Below are positions 26,318 through 39,611 of a DNA stretch of 64,000 bases, in pieces; within the stretch, counting starts at the first letter, position 1, and every line of letters starts with the position of its first letter. This DNA comes from Tetrahymena thermophila SB210 (taxonomy: Eukaryota; Ciliophora; Oligohymenophorea; Hymenostomatida; Tetrahymenidae), in assembly GCF_000189635.1 (NCBI RefSeq), contig NW_002476433.1, positions 62,001 through 126,000 of the forward strand, written 5' to 3'. A model generated the notes under the pieces. That model was not told where the DNA came from and ran no database searches. It worked only from the letters and a program-made list of their open reading frames with translations. Made by a program: the position numbers and the translations under genes.

Positions 26318-29300
26318 TTTTACTGAAAAATAAAAAAAGATAATTAATTTAATATAAAAATTTACTTGCTTGATTACTTTATTTTATTTTTTTTTAATTT
26401 TTCTTCATTAATAAGAAATTTTTTTACTGAAATTAATGATACTTACACAATTAATTTCAGACTAAATAATTTAGATTGACAATAAATTGTTACTAGCCTC
26501 AATTTTTTTATTTATATTGCAATATATTTTTTTATTTACTTTAAAAAACTAATAACTTTTAACAACTCTCACATATGTAAGAATTTTATATTTTTCCCAG
26601 CATAAATCAATCAATTAGTAAATAAATATATAATTATATTTAGTAGTTATGATTCCAAATAGATCCTTATATATAAAAAATCAACTACTCTCAATTTGAC
26701 TAAATTATAGAAACTTATCTTATTTTATTATAAATTGAGTTTAAGTTTAAAAAAGAACTAAACATAAAGTTTCTTAGGTATGTTTCTATTTTATTTCTTT
26801 GAGTTTTGTTGTTTTTTGTTAAATATTTTTATTTAGTTATCTAATGATATCAATTTACATTTAGAATAGTATATTCTTCTGTATTTTGGTAATTTTACAA
26901 TTTAAATTCAAATGAATGATATTTTCAACAGTTATTTACAAAATAATGTCTAAAACTTTCTTTATAATAAGTTACAAGTAGTTTACTTGAAAGAATTTTT
27001 GATAATGTTTACTTTTATTTTAAGATTAAATGTGATAGTAACTATATATTCAATATTATAGAAATTTTTTATTTTTAAGAATTATTTGTGTTTATAGGCA
27101 CATTACACACTTTCTTTCTTTAAAATTTATAAATTCTCATAATTACTTACAAAGTGAGTAGCTTTTTTAATCAAAAAGTTTTACATTTATTATAAAAATA
27201 TGAAAGTTAATTTTAAATATTATCATTTAAAATTAAAAACAAAAGAATAATAAAAATAGCAAAAGAGAGATAGTAGTAATTGAAGAAAATTTTATAAATG
27301 GTAACAAGAATTGATCTATTTGGAAGTGAAATTCTATTGAGATTTGATGGAAAATAGTCTTACCAAACTTAATTAGGCTCTGTAGTAACTATTTTAATAA
27401 TAGGGTTTATTTCTTTCCGCTTAGCTTTTATAGTCCTTGAAACTTTCTAAAGATTAAATCCTCAAGTAATTTATAATGAAAGATAAGTAGATGATCCTGC
27501 TGCATTTAATGCCACGAGCTACTCTTTTCCTTTTGCAATTGCAATGGCAGATCCTGCTTTATAAAACTACTATATCGATGAAAGCATCTACACTGTTAAT
27601 GCCACTTTCAAATAAAAATTTTTAGTATACAATGAAACAACACAAAATTATGTAACAATCTGGAATAATACTGTTCTAAATTTAAAACCCTGCACTTTGG
27701 ATAATTTTTAAAATCCTAGTAATCAAAATTATTACACCCAGCTTAACTATACAAACATGTATTGTCTTCCTCCTGATTTTAATATTGCAATTTAAGGCGA
27801 TTTTTCCTCATCTGTTTTCTCTTTTTTAGAGTTAACTGTACAACAATGCACTCAAAACTGTAAATCATAAGACTAAATGACCAAATTTTTAAATAATGCT
27901 AATTTTGGTATATAACTCTCTGATTCTTATGTGGATCCAACATCCAAAGATAACCCTTATAAAGTGTATTCAAGAGATATATTTTGGAGCGCAAGCCCTC
28001 AATTACCTAAAGATGTGCATATTTATCTTAGAAATAATTATGTTTACAGCGATTTTGGTTGGTTTTTTTCAGATATTCAAACTCAGAAATATCCTTCTTT
28101 TAGCTATTCTGAGGATACAGTAATTTATTTTTCAAAAAGATTTTAATATATTTATTTATTTTAAATATTTTAATTTATAGACCTATCCACCAAATACATA
28201 ATAATATATTTTGAATATTATGATTAGGTTTGAAAAAAGGAAAGAAGGTGTTTATAAAAGAACTTATAAAAATTTTAACAGTATATTTTCAGAGATAGGT
28301 GGCTTTACTTAGAGTCTTTTAGCGATTGGCTATTTATTTTGCAAAAACTTTTCTAAATTAAAGTTAAATTTAGAACTAATAAATCAATATTTTAATTATG
28401 ATGAAACTAGTGAAGAAAATAATTAAAATGATTAAGAAGATAAATCAGGTTAAAAATAGCAACAATTTGATGAACAATAAAGTTTGACAAATGAATAATA
28501 TCAAAATGCAATAAAGGTAAATGAATAAAAGTTTAAAAGTTTAAGAAAGAGAATTTTTTTGAAACAAAATTCATTTGAAAATAAGTTAAAAAACTAAAAT
28601 GAGCAAGATTAAAGCAGTTTATCTCCATCTATAAATAAAGTCAGTATTAATGATAATATGAATTTTTAATAAACCTCACCTGCTGCCACTCATTAAAATA
28701 CAAATAATATAAAAAATAATAAGTAATAATTCAATTAATAGAATATCAGTAAGGTAGCCAGAGATAAATCAAAAACAAATATCTCAAATACATTAAATTC
28801 TCCTGAGTAAAACATTTTTAGTGAGGGCAGTAAAATTAATTTTAAAACAGCTAATGCTGCAACATAAAGAAAAAAAGAGAGCTAATTTAAATAAATGATA
28901 GAAAAAAAGATAAATAAAATAAATGTTAGCACATGGGAATATTTTAAATCATTTATCATTCCTACAGAAAAATACAAAAAGAAGAAATAAATTATTAAAT
29001 ACAGCGTCGATAAGTTATATCACAATCTCGATATATTTAACATATTAAAGAAATTAGTGGAGGTGGAAAAATTAAAGAGATTACTTTTAGATTAGGACTA
29101 GTTAAAATTATTTGATTGCCTTCCAAATCCAACAATAAAACCAGATTTAGTATTGAAAAAGCAATCTTCTTAAATTTGGGATTAAAAAAACAAAGAAGTA
29201 GATTTAATGTACTAAGATGAAAGATCTGAAATGTAAAAGCTGAGCGATGCATTCTAATCATACATGAATATAACATAGAAGTAAAATTAAGGAGGTATAG

Positions 29301-29798
29301 ATAAAAAGATTATAAATTTACTTGATCGTAATCTGCTTTAGATCTTTTAAAAAGAAGCTGAAGAAAGTTAAAGCATGCAAATGACGAGGTAAAATAGTGA
29401 ATCGCCTAAATGCAATATTTATAAGCAAGTTTTATCATAACCAAATATGCCATTAAAAGCATTCTAATTGTGTTAGCAATAAAATTAGATCAAGTAGGAT
29501 TCGATCCTTGATGCTAATAGCTGCAATCAATCAGATTTAAGTTGTGTTTTAGATGAGTTTATGAAAGTAGAAGTTTAAAATAAAACAAATTAAGCTACTT
29601 AGATAAAAGATTTTGTTTCTAATCAGGAAGTTTTAAAAACTTCTTAGTTAATTTCTACTAATGTTATTTTAAGATTAGAAAAATAGAAACTACCAAATTA
29701 ATTTGAATCCAAAACTAATTAATTAGATAAAATATGATACTAATCATTAATATTATTGAGAAAAATAAAATTTTATAGGTTTTTTATTTTTTTGTATT
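26318..29798 (+). repeat. Tandem array unit A1
   Basis: First copy of the unit carrying a two-TM protein gene. About 980 nt of 5' flank, the whole gene and about 60 nt of 3' flank align by eye with unit A2. Similarity stops at about 29798, just before unique DNA with a poly-C tract. Edges are approximate. Confidence 0.8.
27298..29737 (+). CDS. Two-transmembrane ectodomain protein, array copy A1 (792 aa)
   Basis: Exons 27298-28119 (274 codons) and 28181-29737 (519 codons including TGA), separated by a 61-nt phase-0 intron. The N-terminus MVTRIDLFGSEILLRFDG precedes a first membrane segment at about residues 28-48. A large ectodomain of about 260 residues follows, with NERQVDDPAAF, several Asn-X-Thr/Ser sites and paired Cys (CTLDNF, CLPPDF, CTQNC). 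It ends with RNNYVYSDFGWFFSD. A second membrane segment lies at about residues 309-330 (EIGGFTQSLLAIGYLFC), then a cytosolic tail of about 460 residues rich in Gln/Asn/Lys, with a better conserved block beginning STWEYFKSF. The two-TM, large-loop topology recalls ENaC/P2X-type channels, but I see no motif of those families. It is best treated as a ciliate membrane protein of unknown function. Confidence 0.85.
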
Positions 29799-29828
29799 GT
29801 CTTATTACTCTAAAAGCTCAATCAATGT

Positions 29829-29844
29829 CCCCCCCCCCCCCCCC
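29829..29844 (+). repeat. Poly-C tract (16 C)
   Basis: Sixteen consecutive C residues in otherwise extremely AT-rich DNA. It sits in the roughly 80-nt unique segment where homology to unit A1 has ended and unit A2 has not begun. It is the only long G/C homopolymer in the window. Confidence 0.95.
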
Positions 29845-29877
29845 ATCGACCATTTAATCACTGAAGTTTTGACCAAA

Positions 29878-32800
29878 AATTAGCAGATTGGTAGAGGTTT
29901 ATTTAATAGTTTTTTACTGAAAAAAAAAAAGATAATAAATTTAATCTAAAAACTTTGTTTGCTGGTTACTTTATTTTATTTTTTTTAAATTTTTCTTAAT
30001 CCATAAGAATTTTTTTACTGAAATTGATGTTACTTACACAATTTAATTTGAGACTAAATAATTTATATTGACAAAAAATTGATACTAATTGTTAATTATA
30101 TTGAAATCTATTTTTTGTTTACTTTAAAAACTGATGACTTTTAATTACTCTCACACTTTTAAGAATTATATTTTTTTCCCAGCATAAATCAATTAATTAG
30201 TAAATAAATCAATAATTATATTTAGTATGCATGATTCATAAAAGTTCTTTATATATAAAAAATCAACTACTCTCAATTTGACTAAGTTATAGAAACTAAC
30301 CTTATATTATTATAAATTGAGTTTAAAGTTTAAAAAAGAACTAAACAAAATTATTCATAGATATTTTGCTGCATATATATTATTTTTGTTGTTTTTTGTG
30401 AAGTATTTTTTTTTAGATATCTAATGATATTAATTTACTTTTTGAATAATATGTTTCCTGCATTTTCTTGATTTTACAATTTTAATTCTAATGAATGATA
30501 TAATCTTAGTAGTTTTTACAAACTTATGTCTAAAACTTTCTTTATGATAAATTATTAGCAGTTTGCTATTTTTGATAATATTTACTCTCATTTTTTAAGA
30601 TTAAATGTTATAGTAACGGTATATTCAATATATAGAAATTTTTATTTTTAAGAATTATGTGTATTTATTTATAGATACATTACACACTTTCTTTACTTAA
30701 AATTTATAATTCTCTTAATTTCTAATAAAGTGTGTAACTTTTTTTATCGAATAGCTTTAAATATATTATAAACATATGAAAATTAATATTATTATTTAAA
30801 ATCAAAAACAAAAGAATTATAAAAAATAATAAAAGAGAGATAGTAATTGAAGAAAATTTTATAAATGGTAACAAGAATTGATCTATTTGGAAGTGAAATT
30901 CTCTTGAGATTTGATGGAAAATAGTCATATCAAACTTAATTAGGTTCTGTTGTAACTATTTTAATAGTAGGCTTTATTTCTTTCCGCTTAGCTTTTATAG
31001 TCCTTGATGCATTCTAAAGATCAAACCCTCAAGTAATTTATAATGAAAGATAAGTAGATGATCCTGCTGCTTTTAATGCCACAAGTTATTCTTTTCCTTT
31101 TGCGATTGCAATGGAAGATCCTGTTTTATAAAACTACTATATCGATGAAAGCATCTACACTGTTAGTGCCACTTTCAAATAGAAATTTTTAGTATACAAT
31201 GAAACAACACAAAATTATGTAACAATCTGGAATAACACTGTTCTTTAATTAAAACCCTGTACTTTGGATAATTTTTAAAATCCAAGTAATCGAAATTATT
31301 ACACCCAACTTAACTATACAAACATGTATTGTCTTCCCCCAGATTTTAATATTGCAATTTAAGGTGATTTTCCCTCATCTGTTTTCTCTTATTTATTGTT
31401 AACTGTACAGCAATGCACTCATAACTGTAAATCAAAAGACTAAATTACCAAATTTTTAAATAATGCTAACTTTGGTATGCAACTCTCTGATTCTTATGTG
31501 GATCCAACATCCAAAGATAATCCTTATAAAGTTTATTCAAGAGATATGTTTTGGGGCACCAGCCCTCAATTACCTAAAGATGTGCATATTTATCTTAGAA
31601 ATAATTATGTTTACAGCGATTTTGGATGGTTTTTTTCAGATATTCAAACTCAGAAATATCCTTCTTTTAGCTATTAAGAGGACACAGTAATTTATTTTTT
31701 TCAAAAAGATTTTAATACATTTATTTATTAATTTTAAATGTTTTAATTGATAGACCTATCCTCCATATTCGTAATAATATATTTTGAGGATTATGATTAG
31801 GTTTGAAAAACAGAAAGAAGGTGTTTATAAAAGAACTTATTAAAATTTTAACAGTATAATTTCAGAGATAGGTGGCTTTACTTAGAGTCTTTTAGCGATT
31901 GGGTATTTATTTTGCAAGAACTTTTCTAAATTAAAGTTAAATTTAGAACTAATAAATCAATATTTTAATTATGATGAAACTAGCTTAGAAAATAATTAAA
32001 ACGATTAAGAAGATAAATCAAGTTAAAAATAGCAACAATTTGATTTATAATAAAGTTTGACAGATGAATAATATTAAGATGAAATAAAGGTAAATGAAGA
32101 AAAGTTTAAAAGTTTAAGGAAGAGAAATTTTTTGAATCAAAATTCATTTGAAAATAAGGTAAAAAACTAAAATAAGCAAGATTAAAACAGTTTATCTCCA
32201 TCTTTTAATAAATTCAGTATTAATAATAATATGAGTTTTTTAAAAGCTTCACCTGCTGCTGCTCATTAAAATATATATCACATAAAAAATAATAAGTAAT
32301 AATTCAATTAATCGAGTATCAATAAGCCAACCAGAGATAAATCAAAAACAAATAACTCAAATACATTAAATTCTCCTGATGAGTAGAACATTTTTGGTTA
32401 GGACAGTAAAATTTATTTTAAAAAAGCTAATGCTGCAACCTAAAGAAAAAAAGAGAGCTAATTTAAATAGATGATAGAAAAAAAGATAAATAAAATAAAT
32501 GTTAGCACATGGGAATATTTTAAATCATTTATCATTCCTACAGAAAAATACAAAAAGAAGAAATAAATTATTAAATACAGCGTCGATAAGTTATATCACA
32601 ATCTCGATATATTTAACATATTAAAGAAATTAGTGGATGTAGAAAAATTAAAGAGATTACTTTTAGATTAAGACTAGTTAAGATTATTTGATTGTCTTCC
32701 AAACCCCACAATACAACCAGATTTAGCATTTAAAAAATAGTCTTCTTAAATATGGGATTAAAAAAACAAAGAAGTAGATTTAATGTACTAAGATGAAAGA

Positions 32801-34240
32801 TCTGAAATGTAAAAGCTGAGCGATGCATTCTAATCATACATGAATATAACATAGAAATAAAATTAAAGAGGCATAGATAAAAAGATTATAAATTTGCTTG
32901 ATCGTAATCTGCTTTAGATCTTTTAAAAAGAAGCTGAAGAAAGATAAAACATGTAAATGACGAGGTAAAACAGTGAATCACCTAAATGTAATATTTATAA
33001 TCAGGTTTTATCATAATCAAATATGCCATAAAAAGTATTCTAATTGTTTTAGCAATAAAATTAGATCAAGTAGGATTCAATCCTTGATGCTAATAGCTGC
33101 AATCAATCAGATTTAAGCTGCGTTTTAGATGAGTTTATGAAAGTAGAAGTTTAAAATAAATCAAATTAAGCCACTTAGATAAAAGATTGTTTTTCTAATT
33201 AGGAAGCTTTAAAAACTTCTTAATTAATTTCTACTAATATTGTTTTAAGATTAGAAAAGTAGAAACTGCCAAATTAATTTGAATCCAAAACTAATTAATT
33301 AGATAAAATATGATACTAATCATTAATATTATAGTAAAAAATAAAAATTTTATTCGTGTTTTTTATTTTGTATTGTGAATGCTTATTAATATTATTTATT
33401 CTTAATTCATATATTTTTTGTTGAAATATTTAATCTTCCATCAATACCTTTTGAATTAAATTATGAATATCGATCGATACATGTAATTTAAAATGTTAAA
33501 TTCATTTTATTACAAAAATTAGAGTTATAGAAAACTTATCAATTTAGATAACAAGTAGTTTTAGGTTTTGTGTTTCACCATTTAAAAATATTACATAAAA
33601 TACAAAAAGATATTATTTTAAAATTCTTTTTTTCATACTTAAAAATTTGAATAATATTTATTTATTTAAAATTTAAATTGTTTTATTCTTCTCAAAAATC
33701 TTTAAGTTTAATTATTAGTATAAAAAATTAACTAGTTGCCATAAAATTATTAAAAATAAATATTCTTACAACCAGAAAAATAAAATTCAAATTTATCAAT
33801 TTTTTAATTTAAACTCAACAAAAAGAACACTCACCATAAATCTTATTTTAATGTATTTTAATAGAGCTGTTTAAAATACAAATATTATTTTTTAAAATTA
33901 AAATTAATTTTATGTTTTTTAATAATTTTAAATGAATAAAAACCATTATTTAATAATTATAAAAGTAAATTAACTTTATAATTTGTATTAATAGTCATAT
34001 TATTAATGTGTTTATGTGTAAGATTAAAATGAGTATTTTTTATTAAAAACATGCAAAATTTGTGAATTTTAATTAATAATATAATTATCCTTTCTAAATA
34101 AATTTCAACTATATATTAAAATTATTTCAATTTAAAAAACAATTTTGATTATTAGATACTTACAATAGTAATTAGTATTAATATATTAGAAAATAATTAA
34201 TTGTACAGAATTAATTAGCAAAACTACATAGAGAAGAATC
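29878..34240 (+). repeat. Tandem array unit A2
   Basis: Second unit. It shares 5' flank and gene with A1. It also shares with unit A3 an additional 3' flank of roughly 900 nt (for example the segments near 33570 and 33940 align with 38910 and 39360). The A2/A3 repeat therefore extends further than A1. Edges are approximate. Confidence 0.75.
30865..33313 (+). CDS. Two-transmembrane ectodomain protein, array copy A2 (793 aa)
   Basis: Exons 30865-31686 and 31754-33313 with a 67-nt phase-0 intron; 794 codons ending in TGA. The architecture equals copy A1: N-terminal cytosolic MVTRIDLFGSEILLRFDG, TM1, Cys-containing ectodomain, TM2, long Gln-rich tail. Exon 1 has exactly the same length as A1 (822 nt) and is nearly identical. 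Exon 2 differs by one codon (an added residue in the NSPDEQ region) and by scattered substitutions, mostly in the low-complexity part, while the block from about residue 520 (MIEKKINKINVSTWEYFKS) is again nearly identical. No break is seen, so both copies look functional. Its 5' and 3' flanks are also duplicated, which suggests similar promoters and expression. Confidence 0.85.
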
Positions 34241-35532
34241 AATTGTAAAATGTCATTTTAGATTAATAGTAAATGATTGATTAATTGAAGTAAGAAGAAT
34301 AAAATAGATTGAAAAAAAATAATGAATGTGAAAAAATTCTTTATGAATAAGTAAATAAAATATATACAGTAGGTACTTGTCTATAAGAATGATTTTAGCA
34401 TAAGTATAATTTTTAATAAGGAGGATAATGGGCAGTGAAGAAAAAATTAGCTGATTATTAGAGGTCTATTTTATAGATTTTTACTGTATATTAAAAAAAT
34501 TAACTAATTTAATTAAAAAATTATGTTTCCTAAGTTACTTTAATTTATTGTATTTTTCTTAATCATAACAATTTTTTACTGAAAATACTAAAATTTACAC
34601 CATATATTCAAGAACTAATCAATAAAACTATAATCCTTATTATATCTCATTAAAGTTTAATAAAGAGAATTTTATTCATAATTTTGAGAAGTAATTTGAT
34701 ATATTTAAGCTTTTATTGCCTAGCTTTTTAAAGATTGTCAAAAAATAATTATTAACCTCAATTTTTTTTTAAATTGCAATATATTTTTTTGTTTACTTTA
34801 AAAACTAATGATTTTGAGTTATTCACAAATGTAAGAATTTTGTATTTTTCATACATTAATCAACCAGCCAATTAATTAATAAATAAATAAAATTATTTAG
34901 TATGTAAGATTCCAAAAAGTTCCTTACAAATATCAACTATTGTAGATTTGACTAAGTTAATAGAAATTAACTTTACTTTTATTATAAATTGAGTTTAAGT
35001 TTAAATAAGAATGAAAGATATTATTATTTAGATATTTTGTATTTATTTTAACTTTTGTTACTTCTTCTTAGTTGTAGCATTTTTTTTCAAAAATTGAATG
35101 ATATCAATTTATTTATAGAACCAATATTCTTCTGCATTTTTGGTGATTTTACAAGTAATTTTAATGAAAGGTAATGATTTATAATATTTAGAACTTAAGT
35201 CTAAAACTTGCTTTATAATAAAATTGTAAGTAGTTTGTATAGAAAGAGTTTTTTATAGTGTTTATTTACTTTTTTAAGATTAAATTCTAGAAATGATATT
35301 TTCAATATTACACTTATATTTAATTTTTAAGAATAACGCATATAAATGGATTACATACTTACTTTACTTAAAATTTATAAATTGCCAGAATTACTTACAG
35401 AATAAATTTTTATTCAAATGATTATCAAAATAATAACACAAATTATGTTTCAATATTATTATTTATTATCAAAAACAAAAGAATAATAATAGATAACTAA
35501 AAAGCAAGAGTAATTGAAGATAAAATATTAAA
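33314..35532. other. Inter-unit spacer between A2 and A3 genes
   Basis: Made of the A2 3' flank (to about 34240), about 200 nt of unique DNA with no recognised content, and the A3 5' flank. No other gene was found. Confidence 0.6.
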
Positions 35533-38500
35533 ATGCTAAGTAGAATAGATATATTTGGAAGTGAAATTCTATTGAGATTTGACGGAAAATAGTCTTATCA
35601 AACTTAACTAGGCTCTGTTGTAACTATTTTAATAGTAGGATTTATTTTTTTCCGCTTAGTTTTCATAGTCCTTGATGTATTCTAAAGATTAAATCCTCAA
35701 GTTATTTATAATGAAAGATAAGTAGACGATCCTGCTGCTTTTAATGCTACAAGCTACTCTTTTCCTATTGCATTTGGAATGGAAGATCCTGTTTTACAAA
35801 ACTACTATATCGATGAAGGCATCTACACTATTAATGCCACTTTCAGATAAAAATTTTTAATATACAATGAAACAACACAAAATCATCAAACAGTCTGGAT
35901 TAATACTGATCTAAAATTAAAACCCTGTACTTTGGATAATTTTTAAAATCCAAGTAATCGAAATTATTACACCTAACTTAACTATACTAACACGTATTGT
36001 CTTCCTCCAGATTTTAATATTGCGCTTCAAGGTGATTTTCCCTCACCTGTTTTCTCTTATTTATAGTTAACTGTATATTAATGCTCTCAAAACTGCAAAT
36101 CATAAGACCAAATAACCAAATTTTTAAATAAGGCTAACTTTGGTATGTAACTTTCTGATACTTATGTCGATCCAACAATCAAAGATAATCCTTTTAAATT
36201 TTATTCAAGAGATATGTTTTGGGGCACAAGCCCTCAATTACCTAAAGATGTGTATATTTATCTGAGAAATAATTATGTTTAAAGTGATTTTGGTTGGTTT
36301 TTTTCAGACATTCAAACTCAGAAATATCCCTCTTACAGCTATTAAGAGGATACAGTAATTTATTTTTTCAAAAGGATTTTAATAGATTTATTTATTTTAA
36401 ATATTTATATGATAGACTTATCCACCAAATTCGTAAAAATACATTTTGAGGGTTATGATCAGGTTTGAAAAACAGAAAGAAGGTGTTTATAAAAGAACTT
36501 ATTAAAATTTTAATAGTATAATTTCAGAGATAGGTGGCTTTACTTAGAGTCTTTTAGCGATTGGGTATTTATTTTGCAAAAAATTTTCTAAATTAAAGTT
36601 AAATTTAGAGCTAATAAATCAGTCTTTTAATTATGATGAAACTAGCCTAGAAAATAATTAAAACGATTAAGAAGATAAATCAGTTTAAAAATAACAACAA
36701 TTTGATTAACAATAAAATTTGACAAATGAATAATATCAAAATGCAATAAAGGTAAATGAAGAAAGGTTTAAAAGTTTAAGAAAGAGAAATTTTTTGAAAC
36801 AAAGCTCAAACGAAAATAAGTTAAAAAACTAAAATTAGCAAGATTAAAGCAGTTTATCTCCGACTATAAATAAAATCAGTATAAGTAATAATATGTAATA
36901 GCATTCACCAGCTACCACTGGCTAAAATGTGAATAATATAAAAAATGATAAGTAATAATTCAATTAATCTAATATCAATAAGATGGGCAGAGACAAATCA
37001 AAAACAAATAACTCAAATACATTAAATTCTCCTGATGAGTAAAGCATATTTAGTGATGACAGTAAATTTTGTTTTAAAAGAACTAATACTGTAACCTAAA
37101 GAAAAAAAGAGAGCCAATTTAAATAAATGATAGAAAAAAAGACTAATAAAATAAATGTTAGCACATGGGAATATTTTAAATCGCTCATCCTTCCTACATA
37201 AAAATACAAAAAGAAGAAATAAATTATTAAATACAGCGTCGATAAGTTATATCACAATCTAGATATATTTAACATATTAAAGAAATTAGTGGATGTGGAA
37301 AAATTAAAGAGATTACTTTTAGATTAAGACTAGTTAAGATTATTTGATTGTCTTCCAAAGCCCACAATACAACCTGATTTAGCATTGAAAAAGCAATCTT
37401 CTTAAATTTGGGATTAAAAAAATAAAGAAATAGACTTCATGTATTAAGACGAAAGATCTGAAATGCAAAAGCTGAGCGATGCATTCTAATCATACGTGAA
37501 TATAACATAGAAATAAAATTAAGGAGGCTTAGACAAAAAGATCATAAATTTGCTTGATCGTAATCTGCTTTAAATCTTTTAGAAAGAAGCTGAAGAAAGA
37601 TTAAACATGTAAACGATTAGATAAAACAGCGAATCAGCGAAATTTAATATTTATGATCAGTTTTTATCATAATCAAATATAAAACAACCATAAAAAGTAT
37701 TCTAAATATTTTAGCAATAAAATTAGATCAAGTCAGATTCGATCCTTGATGCTAATAGCTGCAATCAATCAGATTTAAGCAGCATTTAAGATGAGTTTAT
37801 GAAAGTAGAAGTTTAAAATAAAATAAATTAAACCTCTCAGGTAAAAGATTATTTTTCTAATTAGGAAGCAATAAAAAATTCTTAATAAATTGTTAATAAT
37901 AATTGTCTAAAATAAGAAAAATAGAATAAACCAAATTAATTTGAAACCAAAAATAATTAATTAAATAAAATATGATAAAAACCTTTATTATTTATATATA
38001 TTAATAAATTTTATAATCAACATATAAAATTTTATTCATGTTTTATTTTTTTGTATTTTCAATGCTTACTAATATAATTTATTCTAGATTCATAAATTAG
38101 TTTTATTGTTTTAACTATTACTAAAATTTATTTAATTGCTATCTTTTTAAATTAATAATAGATAATCCTAATAAATTTTTTTTTAAAGAAAATTATTTAT
38201 TCATAATTATTTTTTTGAATCACATTTATATTTTATTGATTATAATTTAATATTTCTGTGTCCATCATCTATAAATTTAAATAAAGAACCATTCCAGCAC
38301 AAAGTAAAAAAAACTATTAATCCTCCCAACCAACCGCTCTTGATAATTTATAGCTATTCCTTCATTCTCAAAGCTCAATTTGCATATTTATTTAAATATT
38401 TCATTATTAATTAAAGAGATAAACATTATTTTGTAATAAAAATGATCTATTTTTTAAATAGTTTAAATTTAAAATCTTATATAAATACCTTTTGAATTAA

Positions 38501-39600
38501 TTATGAATAAAAAATGTAACAAATATATTTTTTTTCTTGTAAATATGATATTTTTTATTTTTAACATGTTTAAGACAGATTTTACACCTATCAAATTAAA
38601 TAACAGCTATAATCTTATTTTTAACAATATATAATATTGTAGTTAAAAATTAAGATAAAATTTTTCAAGTTGTTATTCTTATTTTATTGATGATGGATTA
38701 GAATTTTTTTAAATATATATTTTTTTTCAGTCAAATAGTTAATTTGAAAGCTATATTTGATTATAAAGTAAAAGCATTAATAAATTATCCATATAGTTTA
38801 ATATTCTAAATTTACTTTATTTAATAAAAAAAATTAGAGAACATAGAATATTTATCAATTTAAATAAAAAATAGTTAGAGGATTTATTTGTGTTACACCA
38901 TTTAAAAAGAGGTAATTAAGATAAAATACCAAGAGATATTTATTTATTACATTCTATTTTTTCACTATTAAAATTCGATATTAATAATAAAAATTTGAAA
39001 AATATTTATTTATTTATTTAAAATTTAAATTCGAGTTAAATAGAATAGATGAATTAATACTTTTATCTATTTTAATAGTACAAATTTATTTAATAATTTA
39101 TTCTCCATCAAAAAAATATTTACATTTACTATTAGTATGAAATATTAACTAATAGCCATAAGCTAATTAAAAATACAAATCTTCTTTCGATCTGAAAAAT
39201 AAATTTCTGATCTTCTCTATTTTTTGATTAAAGCACAAAAAAAAAGAAAACTAATAATACATAATAATTTAATAGAGCTATTTAAAATGCAAATATTATT
39301 TTTTAAAATTAAAATTAATTTAATACCTTTTTAATGATTTTAAATGAGTATAAACAACTATTTTATTAATTTGAAAGTAAATTAACTTTTTCTATATATT
39401 AATGGTCATAATTGTATTTTTTGTAAGATTATAAAGAGTATTTTTATTAAAAACATATAAATTTGTGGAATTTAATAGATTATTTAATTATCTTTTGTAA
39501 ATAAATTTCAACTGTATACTAAAAAGTATTTCAATTAAAAAGATAATTTTGATTATTAGATAATTACAATAGTAATTATTATTAATAATATTGATTAAAA
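34450..39600 (+). repeat. Tandem array unit A3
   Basis: Third and more diverged unit. Its start shares with A2 the stretch around TAGAGGT followed by TTTTTACTG, and its 3' flank aligns with that of A2 out to about 39590, with many indels. Edges are approximate. Confidence 0.7.
35533..37975 (+). CDS. Two-transmembrane ectodomain protein, array copy A3 (793 aa)
   Basis: Exons 35533-36354 and 36416-37975 with a 61-nt phase-0 intron; 794 codons ending in TGA. Starts MLSRIDIFGSEILLRFDG, so it differs from A1/A2 already in the first residues. Exon 1 is again exactly 822 nt. The ectodomain has more substitutions than between A1 and A2 (for example AIAMADP has become AFGMEDP), and the extreme C-terminus is the most diverged. 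All ectodomain Cys positions seen in A1 are kept, as are both membrane segments. It is the oldest of the three A copies judging by overall divergence, and it is intact. Function is unknown, as for the other members. Confidence 0.85.
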
Positions 39601-39611
39601 GATCTTTATAA

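Noticed and set aside
27896-28146. Short plus-strand ORFs inside array gene copies A1 and A2
   Set aside because: One is the real frame cut into pieces by standard-code stops (TAA/TAG are Gln here); the other is an out-of-frame shadow.
29829-29844. Poly-C run as a telomere or chromosome-breakage site
   Set aside because: Tetrahymena telomeres are CCCCAA repeats; a pure C run with no A spacing does not match, and no breakage-like motif was seen beside it.
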